Source: Lachnospiraceae bacterium
GTDB lineage: Bacteria; Bacillota; Clostridia; Lachnospirales; Lachnospiraceae
Direction of reading: 5' to 3'
Assembly (NCBI GenBank): GCA_016287675.1
Contig: JAEFAR010000007.1
Coordinates: 1 to 64,000 of the forward strand
Length of the DNA stretch: 64,000 nucleotides
Shown: positions 52,515 to 61,418 of the stretch, in pieces
How the letters are laid out: each line of letters opens with the position of its first letter
Numbering within the stretch: the first letter of the stretch is position 1
Made by a program: the position numbers and the translations under genes
Notes under the pieces: model-generated
The model's database searches: none
Seen by the model: only the letters and a program-made list of their open reading frames with translations
What the model was told of the DNA's origin: nothing

Positions 52515-54454
52515 TCTTTCAGATTGTAATAATCCCTCTTGTGCTTATTGCTGCCGGAGCCGGATACTATTTCTTTTCAATAAGAAATGTAAATAACACG
52601 GAAAACATTGAAGTAAGAGACCGAAACCTTTCGGCTCTTGAGCAAAGAATCAAAGATGATATCTTTAGATCAACGTCGTCCGGTATTCTGGGAAGCGGTT
52701 TGACTCTGGAAGCTACGATTGAACTTATTAAGATAAGAAGTTCTCAGAGAGAAAGTTTGAGAAACGCGGGTTCCGGAAACATTGGTGCCAGGAAATCAGC
52801 TAAGCGTATGGTAAGAGCTGCGCTTGAGGCGGAGCTTAAAAGGCAGCATTGTGACATTGACAGATATATAGAATTCAATCTGTCAAATGGAATGGAGCCC
52901 AGAACCATGCATGAAGTTCTTATGTATACCATGTGTACGGAATATCAGAACAAACTGCACGGTAACACGCCCTCTGTCGAAGCAGTGGGTTTCATGACGC
53001 TCACGGAACTGGACCGCAAAATGCGCAACCAGAACGATGCTTTCGCAAATATGGTCCATAAATATAACATCAGAAATCAGATAGACGAGATCAAACTTAC
53101 AGAAATCTATGAGAAAGAGAAAATTGTTTTATCTGATGATGAGAAGATGGATATTGCGACACAGATCATCTTTTCGGATCTGTTCGGCTTAAGAATCATA
53201 GATTCTCTGAATTACCAGATGGTAGGTCTTGAGGAACTGCAGCTTGGAACCAACGGGGTTGCGACAAAACTCTATAACGTTGATGAAGAGGTTAACGGCA
53301 TTTCAAATGCCATTAAGACTGCAAAAGATTCCGTAAGCGTAATGTTTGAAGGCCGTCTTATCTGGCTGAGCTATTTAGGCTTCAATACAGAAGTCGAGTA
53401 TATGAATTGCATAGATACTACGATTGCAAATACCGGGGCAGGAGACTTGACCGAAGCTACGCCTAATATTCTCACCCAGACAGTAGATAACCGAAGGATC
53501 CAGGCAACAATTTCGCCCAAATCTGATGCGCCCATTTGTATGATAAGAAAGTTTGACAACATTCCCGAAACGAACATTTATAAGCTTTACAGTGTTCGTA
53601 CCGATAATCCGCGTGATACAGAACTTGTGATTGGAGGGCTTATCCAGATCGCGCATTCTTTCCATACGACTGCAATCATTGGCCCCATGGGCGCAGGTAA
53701 AACGACAGGACTTAGAGTCATTGGGATGCAGACACCCAATAACTATGCAATCGGCTCAGTCGAGTATTATTCGTTCGAGTTAAACATGAGAAAGTATTGT
53801 CCTGACCGTAACGTCGTTGCGTTTAAGATTTATGGTTCATCCGATGAAGATGAAACGCTCGCCATGACAAAAAAGACTACCCGTCCCATCTGGATGATCG
53901 GTGAAGTTACCCAACCTAAGATGGCAAACATGGCAGTCGAAATGTCAAAGACGTCGTTCCTTTTATTCACTGCTCACTATACAGACGCGGAAAGTCTGCT
54001 TCGTGCGTTTGTAACAGCAAAAACGACAGTTGGTGGTTACAACCCCTCTGCGGCACTTGAAGAAGTCGTGCATGCTCTGCACTTTAATGTCGAGATCATG
54101 AATAAGGACGGCAACAGATACATTAACCGTATCACGGAGATCGTGCCCACGACTTCAGTAAAAAAATATGAAATCGTTGAAATGCTTTCTTACGACCCCG
54201 ATAAGAAAGAATACGTAATCGGCTGCAAGCCTTCTCATGCTGTTTTTGACAGAGCGAAACTCATGCTGTCGGACGACGACTATAGGGCATTTGTCGAGTA
54301 TTATGACAAATATTACGATGGTAAGTATTATGCAGACGAAGTAGCCGAAAATCCCGATCTGCTTAAAGCACCTGTCGAAGAGGTAGATGAATTTGCAGAT
54401 GCATCATGGATTGCAGACGGCGCAAACGATGATGAAGATCTCGACGAAATCTGA
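52511..54454 (+). CDS. CpaF/TadA-type secretion ATPase with N-terminal TM helix
   Basis: A 647-residue type II/IV secretion ATPase. An N-terminal hydrophobic helix (about residues 3-24) is unusual for CpaF, which is normally soluble. Walker A is IGPMGAGKTTG (near 392-402), the Asp/His boxes follow, and the Walker B region is IWMIGEVTQPKM with the catalytic Glu. LFTAHYTDAESLL matches the His box. It would power assembly or secretion by the downstream platform protein. Overlaps with both neighbours point to one operon. Confidence 0.9.
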   Translation: MIFQIVIIPLVLIAAGAGYYFFSIRNVNNTENIEVRDRNLSALEQRIKDDIFRSTSSGILGSGLTLEATIELIKIRSSQRESLRNAGSGNIGARKSAKRMVRAALEAELKRQHCDIDRYIEFNLSNGMEPRTMHEVLMYTMCTEYQNKLHGNTPSVEAVGFMTLTELDRKMRNQNDAFANMVHKYNIRNQIDEIKLTEIYEKEKIVLSDDEKMDIATQIIFSDLFGLRIIDSLNYQMVGLEELQLGTNGVATKLYNVDEEVNGISNAIKTAKDSVSVMFEGRLIWLSYLGFNTEVEYMNCIDTTIANTGAGDLTEATPNILTQTVDNRRIQATISPKSDAPICMIRKFDNIPETNIYKLYSVRTDNPRDTELVIGGLIQIAHSFHTTAIIGPMGAGKTTGLRVIGMQTPNNYAIGSVEYYSFELNMRKYCPDRNVVAFKIYGSSDEDETLAMTKKTTRPIWMIGEVTQPKMANMAVEMSKTSFLLFTAHYTDAESLLRAFVTAKTTVGGYNPSAALEEVVHALHFNVEIMNKDGNRYINRITEIVPTTSVKKYEIVEMLSYDPDKKEYVIGCKPSHAVFDRAKLMLSDDDYRAFVEYYDKYYDGKYYADEVAENPDLLKAPVEEVDEFADASWIADGANDDEDLDEI

Positions 54455-54467
54455 GGAAATCAAGATC

Positions 54468-56423
54468 ATGGCCTTATTTAAAAGTAAAACCAAAGAAAAG
54501 AAAGTAGTTGTGAATGAACTTCTCTACAAGCTTCTTTTGAACACGCCGTTCAGAAGAAGCATAGAGTTCATTCATCAGAAGCTCCTGCTCATATGCCCGT
54601 ATGAGCCTGCGATTCTCCAAAATACAGCGGCAGATATTGTAAACAAAGCCGCCATTGTGGGCTCTATCGCCGCCTATGCAGCATTTGCGGTTAATACCTG
54701 GGCAAGTGGCGGAATCACGACTTACAGTATTGCCAGCGCGGCGTTTGTGGCTTATGCGGCCTGCTGTCTTGTGACACACAGTATTTTAAACAAAATCCAG
54801 AAAGAAGTGAACGAAGATTTTCGAACATATATATCAAGAGTTGAAAAGACGTACGAAAACACTCATTCAATGATAAACAGTATCCCTCTTGCCGCAGCAG
54901 AAATGAGCGGATCCGGTATCGACCGCAGAAGAGTGTATAATATCGAACGTTTTGCGCAGGAGATCAGTGAACTCCTCTGGGCTGAAAATGCTGCAGAGAG
55001 AGTTAAAGAGTATGTGTCAGACAGACACCGTCCGTCTTATGTACGACTTTTTGTAACCCAGGTGTATAAGTTCAGAGAGAAGGGTGATACTTCCGAAAAA
55101 AGCGAACTAATTAAGAAGAATCTGGAAAAAATACGACTGGACATTAAATCGGACGAGATCAAACAGACACGACGAGCATACTCCCTTAAGGGCATGGAAA
55201 TGATGCTTATAATTCCGGTCGTGGGTTTTAGTTTTCTCGGAAGATGGGGAAAGTCGTTTTCGCCTGAATCGGAAGGTTATTACAGAACGTATGGACTGAT
55301 CCTTCAGATAGCAACACTTGCGACGGCATGGCTTTTATTTCAGATAGTTAATCGTTCGAAGGACATAACATCAAAGATCTACAAAAATACGACGTCGTTT
55401 TATTCAAAACTCTCCACAAAGTTAAAGCTGGACACCTTCACTCAAAAACACGGCAGTGGCATAGCTCATATGTTGGCCGTGACCGGAGATAATACTCCTG
55501 TTCCCGTATTTGTTACTAAAATGATCCTGTGGGCCGTAACTGGAGTCGTAGCTGTATCCATAATATTCGGATACACATCCGTCATTACAAGGCATAAGAT
55601 CCTTACGACAGAAACCGTCGAGGAACTTGCCGTAACAACTCAGCAAAGAAATGCAGTCGTGAGTGCAATTGTCGATCTGTCGCTTAAGCATAAGTCGGAA
55701 GATATAACCAATTATTCTGATGATGTGTTGCTTACGGAAATAAACTCCGTTTTACAGCAGAACGGCGTTCGGATAGCAAATAAATATGTGCTGGATCAGA
55801 TAACAGCGGAACTCATTAAAAGAAACACTGAATATAGAAATCAAAGTATAAGCATTGCCCAACTTTTCGCAATTCTTGCAGCATCAGCAATCGGGCTTAT
55901 ACCATACTTTGAGCTTAGGTATTATTACAACCTATGTCTCAGCGAAAAAGATAACGAGATCAAGATGTTCCAAAATCTAATCCTTATGGAAAAAGATTTC
56001 CCATCCACGACTGTAGGTGGTCTTCTTAATGAAATGGAAAGTCATTCGTTGATCTTTAACTCGGTTCTTTCCAAAACGACCATGGAATATCTCTATAACA
56101 GAGAGTCGGCGATCAGGCTTCTTCAGGTCAATCAGCCGTATGAGATCAGTGACATAGCAGACAGTTTTCTTGCTGCACGTAAGGTCGGAATAAAAAGCGC
56201 GTTTAGCTCAATCGAAGCGGATATGGCAATCCATGAGAAAGAATTGGATCTGGAGAAGGAAATATCTATAAGCAAGGAGCGGAACTATCTGTCTGTCCTT
56301 TGTTATATACCGGCAGTCATAGCAGTAATCGGAAACTTCATCCTGCCGTTCCTTGTTACTTCTTTGCAAGGTCTGGACGGCGTGTTTGAAACGCTTAAGG
56401 AACTGGAAGGATTTGGCTTATAA
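54468..56423 (+). CDS. TadB-TadC-like fused platform protein
   Basis: A 651-residue inner-membrane platform protein from ATG 54468 (TGAGGAAAT upstream). It contains about seven TM helices (two near 60-105, others near 245-262, 280-300, 345-365, 455-475 and 610-640). It has two type II secretion F-like modules: one near residues 130-200, one near 500-610 (MFQNLILMEKDFPSTTVGGL). Normally TadB and TadC are separate genes of about 300 residues each, so this looks like a fusion. It would interact with the CpaF ATPase encoded just upstream. Confidence 0.75.
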   Translation: MALFKSKTKEKKVVVNELLYKLLLNTPFRRSIEFIHQKLLLICPYEPAILQNTAADIVNKAAIVGSIAAYAAFAVNTWASGGITTYSIASAAFVAYAACCLVTHSILNKIQKEVNEDFRTYISRVEKTYENTHSMINSIPLAAAEMSGSGIDRRRVYNIERFAQEISELLWAENAAERVKEYVSDRHRPSYVRLFVTQVYKFREKGDTSEKSELIKKNLEKIRLDIKSDEIKQTRRAYSLKGMEMMLIIPVVGFSFLGRWGKSFSPESEGYYRTYGLILQIATLATAWLLFQIVNRSKDITSKIYKNTTSFYSKLSTKLKLDTFTQKHGSGIAHMLAVTGDNTPVPVFVTKMILWAVTGVVAVSIIFGYTSVITRHKILTTETVEELAVTTQQRNAVVSAIVDLSLKHKSEDITNYSDDVLLTEINSVLQQNGVRIANKYVLDQITAELIKRNTEYRNQSISIAQLFAILAASAIGLIPYFELRYYYNLCLSEKDNEIKMFQNLILMEKDFPSTTVGGLLNEMESHSLIFNSVLSKTTMEYLYNRESAIRLLQVNQPYEISDIADSFLAARKVGIKSAFSSIEADMAIHEKELDLEKEISISKERNYLSVLCYIPAVIAVIGNFILPFLVTSLQGLDGVFETLKELEGFGL

Positions 56424-56457
56424 AAATTTGAAAAGAGGGTGTTGATCACGACGTAAT

Positions 56458-56487
56458 TTGAATTCTTAAGTGCCTGGGTCCAATAAT
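56458..56487 (+). promoter_or_regulatory. Promoter for the pilin-like genes
   Basis: TTGAAT (56458-56463), 18 bases, AATAAT (56482-56487). This would express the small substrate genes more strongly than the machinery genes. Confidence 0.5.
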
Positions 56488-56525
56488 ATTAAATGGGTGC
56501 TTAGAAAGTATGTGAGGTGATTAAC

Positions 56526-57008
56526 ATGTCCAAAGAATTCATAAAGTTAGCCGCTGGCTTAATGATGACGATTACGCTTATAGCCGTAGGGTACACAATC
56601 CTGGAAAAAGTAGGCGTATTCAGCGATCATGTCGTGCAGATCGGCAACAAGACTATCCAAAGTATGGAAGAAGCAGAGATTACAAGATATGACCAGTCTG
56701 TAATCCAAGGAACTCAGGTAGTCGGGTACATAAACAGTATTAAAGAATTAGTACCTAACGTAAAAGTCAAAACACTAGACGAACCCGAGGGCTTTTACGT
56801 AGTACAGAACGGCTTTTTCGTAAACTCAGGAGATTCAATAGCAGAAAGCGAGGTTAAAGGCGTGTCCGTGAAAGTTACCCCGATTTCAAAACTCAAAGAC
56901 ATCGACGAAACTAATTTTTATATAAAACCGTTGGGGACGTTCAAGGTGGAAGTTGAACGTAACGGTAACGGGGTAATTAGTAACGTGGAGATAACACAAA
57001 AAACATAA
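56526..57008 (+). CDS. Pilin-like TM-anchored protein 1
   Basis: A 160-residue protein from ATG 56526, with GAGGTGA upstream. An N-terminal TM helix (about 5-28) is followed by a soluble domain with the pattern GTQVVGYINSIKELV and the end VERNGNGVISNVEITQK. It is a paralogue of the next gene, which shares the same ends. In Firmicutes Tad-like loci, genes of this type are the secreted subunits. There is no class III prepilin signal, and no prepilin peptidase is in the window. Confidence 0.6.
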   Translation: MSKEFIKLAAGLMMTITLIAVGYTILEKVGVFSDHVVQIGNKTIQSMEEAEITRYDQSVIQGTQVVGYINSIKELVPNVKVKTLDEPEGFYVVQNGFFVNSGDSIAESEVKGVSVKVTPISKLKDIDETNFYIKPLGTFKVEVERNGNGVISNVEITQKT

Positions 57009-57029
57009 ATCTAATTTGGAGGAATAATT

Positions 57030-57443
57030 ATGACTATTCAGGACTTTATCAAAATTGGTGTGGGCATTATTCTTGTGGTAACGCTGGTTGGCATTTCTAT
57101 CGGCATCTACCATAAATCAAAGCCGATGATCGACAAGGGAACCGGTCAGTTTGAAGCCATGGCAAACATCGAAGAGAACGAACTCAAGAGTCAGAACAAC
57201 AAGACTGTTTCAGGCCAGTATGTGATCGATACGATCAAGAAGTGGCAGGATGGCGAGATTACCGCTACTATCAGTTATACCACCGGTGAACAGACATCGG
57301 CCATCACCGTTGAGACATCGAATGTTGCTAATGCGTTTGATCGTTCCGACAAGGGATATATCAATCCTTCCAAGACATTCAGTTGTACGGTTACAACCAA
57401 TAAGAACGGAGTTGTTAGTTCGGTATTATTCGATCAGAAATAA
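57030..57443 (+). CDS. Pilin-like TM-anchored protein 2
   Basis: A 137-residue protein with GGAGGAATAATT upstream. TM helix 6-27 then KSKPMIDKGTGQFEAM and a beta-rich domain (VSGQYVIDTIKKW, TFSCTVTTNKNGVVSSVLF). It shares layout with protein 1, so the pair arose by duplication. It is likely a subunit or pseudopilin of the surface apparatus. Confidence 0.6.
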   Translation: MTIQDFIKIGVGIILVVTLVGISIGIYHKSKPMIDKGTGQFEAMANIEENELKSQNNKTVSGQYVIDTIKKWQDGEITATISYTTGEQTSAITVETSNVANAFDRSDKGYINPSKTFSCTVTTNKNGVVSSVLFDQK

Positions 57444-57462
57444 TTGAACGAGGTAACGTGCC

Positions 57463-57597
57463 ATGTCGGATAATGTTCGTACCTGGCTTGCATACACAGC
57501 AGATCTTGCAATGTTTATTGCCGCATTGGCATTAAGCATCGGAGGAACATTAGCTCTGATTTCTTCCACGATCAGAGCTTTTGCTGCTTTATTGTAA
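57463..57597 (+). CDS. Tiny hydrophobic protein (44 residues)
   Basis: Starts at ATG 57463 with GAGG about 10 bases upstream. Most of the chain is one hydrophobic helix (LAMFIAALALSIGGTLALIS). It is the size of a minor Flp/TadF-type subunit or TM chaperone. It lies between the pilin-like and TadE-like genes. Confidence 0.5.
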   Translation: MSDNVRTWLAYTADLAMFIAALALSIGGTLALISSTIRAFAALL

Positions 57598-57621
57598 GCT
57601 TTTTATGACCTTTTATAACCT

Positions 57622-58008
57622 ATGAAAACATTCGAAGCATACATATGCATTCTTCTAACGACGATATTTCTTTTTATAATACCGCTCGCTCTAACAATCA
57701 AATATAATAACCTGTCCAAAGATTCTCAAACGTCGTACGAAGCTGACCGTCTGGTCTGGGAGATCGAAACCGTTACGTATCTTTCCGAACCTTCCGACAC
57801 GACCTCACGCCGTTATCACGCTATTAACTTAACGACCATAAACAGAGAATTTGATTTTCGTGTTTACACGACAGACGGTATTGATGTCACGACTGAAGTC
57901 TATGAAAGTCCATTCACGACTGACGGCCTGATTGCCCTTGACGACGAAAAGTTTGCGTATGTATACATCGAATACGGCAAAGAAAAGAGGTGGGCGGTCA
58001 TTGCCTAA
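57622..58008 (+). CDS. TadE-like pseudopilin candidate 1
   Basis: A 128-residue protein with an N-terminal TM helix (about 5-27) and a small beta-rich outer domain rich in Thr and Tyr. TadE/TadF pseudopilins share this build and accompany Tad pilins. Its stop overlaps the next gene. The ribosome site at ATG 57622 is not strong. Confidence 0.5.
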   Translation: MKTFEAYICILLTTIFLFIIPLALTIKYNNLSKDSQTSYEADRLVWEIETVTYLSEPSDTTSRRYHAINLTTINREFDFRVYTTDGIDVTTEVYESPFTTDGLIALDDEKFAYVYIEYGKEKRWAVIA

Positions 58009-58432
58009 CGCAATTTCTGAATATCTTTCAAGGTTTCTCATGATGTTACTTTTCTTATCTCCCGTCGTGATCGCACTTACCTGTGGTCGTTATTATAAAG
58101 CCAAAACAGCAGAAATAATGGCTCAGAGATTTTCGGATACGGTAAGTACCGGATATATCGACCTGTCGGAATATGAGTCGTACGCAAATGAAGTGGGAAA
58201 GCTTGGCTATGCTATGACTATAAGTATAACAAGAATGACTGACGACGTCGTACCGAGGGAAGAACATGTGACTTTGGATGATATTTATTTCGGAGCTGCA
58301 GATGTTAACGGGATCAGAAAGTACAAGTTGAGAAATAAAGATTTTGTTCGTGTGATCGTGAGAACAGGGGATTCATTCCTTCAGTCCACCGCGGTATTTT
58401 TTGGAGAAGAAGAGAGGGGTGACATAGAGTGA
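58001..58432 (+). CDS. TadE-like pseudopilin candidate 2
   Basis: A 143-residue protein, probably from TTG 58001 (AAGAGGTGG upstream), overlapping the previous stop. The TM helix is at about 13-32, then an outer domain of 110 residues. Reading from 57932 would begin inside the previous gene. Together with its neighbours it forms a three-gene set of small TM-anchored proteins. Confidence 0.5.
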   Translation: MPNAISEYLSRFLMMLLFLSPVVIALTCGRYYKAKTAEIMAQRFSDTVSTGYIDLSEYESYANEVGKLGYAMTISITRMTDDVVPREEHVTLDDIYFGAADVNGIRKYKLRNKDFVRVIVRTGDSFLQSTAVFFGEEERGDIE

Positions 58433-59112
58433 ATAGATTTCATCTGATGATGATCTTCAGCATTATTATCGCCGGAACTCTTTTTTCTTTGTACTTAAGA
58501 GCTGCACGGGTAAACGCCTATCAGAAAGAAAAAGAAAACTTAAAGAAAAACGTTGAATTTGCAACACTTGCAGCAATGCATGAATTAAAAAGCGAACAGG
58601 GTTCGCAGACTGCTGTCAGAAATGTCGTTGATAAATATTTTACCTGCTTTGCCCTTGCCAATAAAACAATCAAGGAAGAAGGTTATTTCTTCACGCCTGC
58701 AATTGTGATAATGGAAAATAACGGCTTTTACATATGTTATCCCACGGACGAGGGATATTATATCCCAAAGACGAGTGAACTGGTTCCTTATTCTTCTGCG
58801 AATCCGACAGTTAAAGAAACCATAACTCTTGATGGCGAAGTCTTTATAAACGGTCGTTACGACCACGTTGAGTCGTCAAAAGACAGGATAAGGTCGTACG
58901 TGCAGTATTCAGTGGAAAAAGCCGTAAGAGAGAGAATGGATATACTTAACGACGTGCTGGAACGACCGAGATACGCTTATGAGCTGACAAGCGATATCAT
59001 AGTCGAGCCGAACCGGTCGATCGTCGTGGTTGTTCAGGGATATCCTTCGGTGTTTGAACACGAGTACTATGACATGGTCGTGCAGACCTCAGGACAGATC
59101 AAAAGGTATTAG
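58429..59112 (+). CDS. TadE/TadG-like pseudopilin candidate 3
   Basis: A 227-residue protein starting at GTG 58429, overlapping the previous stop by 4 bases. The N-terminal TM helix is at 6-24. The outer domain contains PTDEGYYIPKTSELVPY. It is the largest of the pseudopilin-type proteins and the last of the coupled set. Confidence 0.5.
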   Translation: MNRFHLMMIFSIIIAGTLFSLYLRAARVNAYQKEKENLKKNVEFATLAAMHELKSEQGSQTAVRNVVDKYFTCFALANKTIKEEGYFFTPAIVIMENNGFYICYPTDEGYYIPKTSELVPYSSANPTVKETITLDGEVFINGRYDHVESSKDRIRSYVQYSVEKAVRERMDILNDVLERPRYAYELTSDIIVEPNRSIVVVVQGYPSVFEHEYYDMVVQTSGQIKRY

Positions 59113-59262
59113 TCCCCGGATAATTGGAAATGAGATATTAACCTTACATTTGATCTAACGTCGTAAGTGGAGAATCCTTGCTACGCATAACCCGCTGTGA
59201 TATAATACACAACCGAAAGTGCGTAAACATGACGAACATTTTTTCATCAATCATCAATTTCC

Positions 59263-59288
59263 CATAATGTTTTTCAACAAACATTATG
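59263..59288. promoter_or_regulatory. Perfect dyad with CATAAT overlapping the start region
   Basis: CATAATGTTT (59263-59272) and AAACATTATG (59279-59288), a 10-bp perfect palindrome with a 6-base loop, directly before AAAGGAGC. It is an operator or RNA hairpin next to the ribosome site. Confidence 0.5.
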
Positions 59289-59303
59289 AAAGGAGCTTTT
59301 CTT

Positions 59304-60314
59304 ATGAGGAACTTAAAAATTTCATCGATCATCATCATCGTTTTAGGGGTTGTGATGGGTCTTGCGGGCTGTGCGAAGCTGATACCGGACGCAAGTGATT
59401 ATGCAACACCGACGCCTTACCCTACAAGGACACCGATCCCTGTAGCGACGGCAACTCCTACGAGCACTGTAACCCCCACACCGACGGATACGGTAACGCC
59501 CACGCCCACACCTACGGCAACGAATACCCCAACCCCCACGTGGACACCTATCCCGACACCTACAAGCACACCTACCCCCACACCGACGGATACACCGACT
59601 CCTACACCGACCCCTACTCCGGATCCCGTGAAGGAAGTAAATGACTATGTGTGGACAACGAAGAAGGCAAACCTGAGAGCAGATGCCGATGCGAACAGTC
59701 AGCTTCTCACGACGGTTCCCGCCAACACAAAAGTGCAGAGGATCGGGATCCATGAGAATAAGTGGAGTAAGGTAAAGCTGGGAGGCTACGTGGGATATAT
59801 CGGCCCTAACAGCGTAACCACAACAGAACCCACACCCACACCGGTTCCCACGGCAACGCCCACACCTGAACCTACAAAGCTTAATTCCCATGGAGCAGTG
59901 TATGGAGACCCTGATTCCGTAGGATGGAGTCGCAACCTGTTCTACGACCACCCGGAGATCTGGGATCTGACGAAGAGTCACAATCTAAACATTTGCTATT
60001 TCGTTAATGGAAAGCCGCAGTTAACTACGATCAACGCAATGTACAGCCTTGACGGTACATTAGCAAGATTCTGTGGCCCGAATGCTCCTGAAGAGTGTGA
60101 CTTTACATTTATGTATGACTATGTTCCTAATGGAGCTGTTCGAAGGAATGAGTTGGGAGATCCCGCTGTAGCTGACTGGACGGACCCTGATGATGGTCAC
60201 ACTTATCATTTCACAGCTGATACATTCATGTTCCTTAAGTTAACAGACGGTAGATATGTAGAAGTAACAGTTGATGAGTACCTTGCACATCCCTTTGGAT
60301 ACGACAGACAGTAA
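59304..60314 (+). CDS. Lipoprotein with Pro-Thr linker and SH3-type domain
   Basis: 336 residues from ATG 59304 (AAAGGAGC upstream); an ATG at 59286 overlaps the palindrome and lacks a ribosome site. Signal peptide with lipobox LAGC (Cys23). A Pro-Thr linker (about 33-110) precedes a bacterial SH3 domain (about 115-175) with KKANLRADADANSQLLTTVP and WSKVKLGGYVGYI. A second short linker and a C-terminal domain of about 140 residues follow. It is probably anchored to the membrane, touching the cell wall through SH3. It ends the Tad-like region. Confidence 0.75.
   Translation: MRNLKISSIIIIVLGVVMGLAGCAKLIPDASDYATPTPYPTRTPIPVATATPTSTVTPTPTDTVTPTPTPTATNTPTPTWTPIPTPTSTPTPTPTDTPTPTPTPTPDPVKEVNDYVWTTKKANLRADADANSQLLTTVPANTKVQRIGIHENKWSKVKLGGYVGYIGPNSVTTTEPTPTPVPTATPTPEPTKLNSHGAVYGDPDSVGWSRNLFYDHPEIWDLTKSHNLNICYFVNGKPQLTTINAMYSLDGTLARFCGPNAPEECDFTFMYDYVPNGAVRRNELGDPAVADWTDPDDGHTYHFTADTFMFLKLTDGRYVEVTVDEYLAHPFGYDRQ
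59405..59630 (+). repeat. Pro-Thr codon repeat tract
   Basis: Imperfect ACNCCNACN units encoding the linker of the lipoprotein, with a shorter tract at 59828-59880. Confidence 0.8.
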
Positions 60315-60377
60315 GTGAAAGTGTTTGAACGATGGATGATTCCCTTGGACGGGAAAGGATGAAAGATGAAAACAACA

Positions 60378-60421
60378 AAAAGCAGCGTTTGATCTTCTTT
60401 GACAGATCAGGCGCTTTTTTG
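60378..60421 (+). terminator. Terminator after the lipoprotein gene
   Basis: AAAGC-aGCgttTGATC pairs with GATCAggcGCTTTTTT around a short loop. Confidence 0.65.
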
Positions 60422-60429
60422 CTTTATAG

Positions 60430-60830
60430 GAAATTTCGTCCCGTTGTTCTTTGGAAAAAAAGGGGTCAATTTCTAACCTAACCGCAACCCCCGGTGAAAT
60501 CTGACTGTTTCTCAAATTAACCGCAACATGTCGCCGTTTTTGCCTAAAAGGTTGCAGTTCCGATGGGATCAGATCGTATAAGGAGAACCTTAGCGTTTCG
60601 GATTGGAATACCGGGAAACGGTAACTGAATTAAGAGTTGCGCTTGGGCAGGAGATTGGGCTTTAAGAATACTTCGTCCGCAGGTATCTTTTCAAGCTTGC
60701 AGACTTTATGGAGTTTGTTATCCAGACATCCGGAATTATCCGAAACGCTTACGATATGATTTTAGCAAAAAGAAGCTAAAGAAGGTAAAGAAACAGTAAA
60801 GATGTTGAAAAAAAGGATTTTTCAATGTAT
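60430..60830. mobile_element. Possible IS-end remnant with repeated ACCGCAAC
   Basis: No gene is called. Two imperfect direct repeats, TTCTAACCTAACCGCAAC (about 60471-60488) and TTCTCAAATTAACCGCAAC (about 60509-60527), look like the multiple terminal repeats of some IS families such as IS21. The rest holds fragmentary frames (for example around 60670-60780) that may be transposase debris. There is no ACGAC pentamer in 60316-61400, unlike the flanks. Confidence 0.3.
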
Positions 60831-60855
60831 AATCAAGTAAAGATTAATGCTTAAG

Positions 60856-60969
60856 TTTGATGATGCGTTTGCATTGACCCGGGTATGAAATATATATTGG
60901 GGTTTAATGCATGGCTTTGAGTACTTGCCTAAGACACAGGCGTATAGGATATGCCCGGTTTGCATCAAA
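60856..60969 (+). ncRNA. Candidate structured RNA
   Basis: Nested pairing: TTTGATG (60856-60862) with CATCAAA (60963-60969); CCGGGTAT (60879-60886) with ATGCCCGG (60951-60958); GCCT (60927-60930) with AGGC (60938-60941). There is no ORF. GAGTACTT is repeated at 60919-60926 and 60973-60980. No known family is recognised. It could be an RNA gene or the trace of an IS end. Confidence 0.35.
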
Positions 60970-61123
60970 GGGGAGTACTTTACGATAAATTTTATTTTCT
61001 TCCATATATGGATTAATTGGTAATTATCAATGGAGGAACTTGTAAACGTTTTTTTCTTAAATTCTCTTTTTCTTGCATACTATATACGGAATTGAGTATT
61101 AAGGGAGAAAACATTAAATAGTG

Positions 61124-61162
61124 GGCGCTTTGCCCTGAAACAGATGTTATCAGGAAAGCGCC
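61124..61162 (+). promoter_or_regulatory. Leader hairpin upstream of the GNAT pair
   Basis: GGCGCTTT (61124-61131) and AAAGCGCC (61155-61162), extended by CCTGA/TCAGG inside with a two-base bulge. It lies in the 5' leader of the GNAT gene pair. Confidence 0.5.
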
Positions 61163-61170
61163 GGTGGTTG

Positions 61171-61215
61171 AGCCTTTCTTGATGATATAAATATTATTAA
61201 GAAAGGAGAAAGGCT
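61171..61215 (+). promoter_or_regulatory. Ribosome-site-sequestering hairpin
   Basis: CCTTTCTT (61173-61180) pairs with AAGAAAGG (61199-61206), covering a Shine-Dalgarno-like run. AGCCTTT can instead pair with AAAGGCT (61209-61215). Two exclusive folds suggest control of translation. Confidence 0.4.
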
Positions 61216-61235
61216 TTATGAAAGGAGAATGTTAT

Positions 61236-61418
61236 ATGCGAGGCGATGAGGTAAGATATGCAATAGAACACGCAAGCCCCGAATTAGCACGTGCTATATG
61301 GGAAGAATTAATGACTCCCAAACCGTCGAAAGACAAAATTCTTAAGGCAAAAGCAAGAGAAGCGGAAATCAGAGCAATTAAGGCCAGAGCTGAATATGAA
61401 AAAACTGCCATCCAATAA
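61236..61418 (+). CDS. Small helical protein upstream of GNAT (antitoxin candidate)
   Basis: 60 residues from ATG 61236 (AAAGGAG upstream); ATG 61218 is an alternative start six codons earlier. Highly helical, Lys/Glu/Ala-rich (AKAREAEIRAIKARAEYEK). The stop overlaps the GNAT gene by 23 bases. Small helical proteins ahead of a GNAT can be antitoxins in tRNA-acetylating toxin-antitoxin pairs. The family is not the usual RHH type, so this role is uncertain. Confidence 0.45.
   Translation: MRGDEVRYAIEHASPELARAIWEELMTPKPSKDKILKAKAREAEIRAIKARAEYEKTAIQ

Noticed and set aside
60240-60515. 91-codon minus-strand ORF
   Set aside because: It spans a plus-strand gene end and its terminator. No ribosome site.
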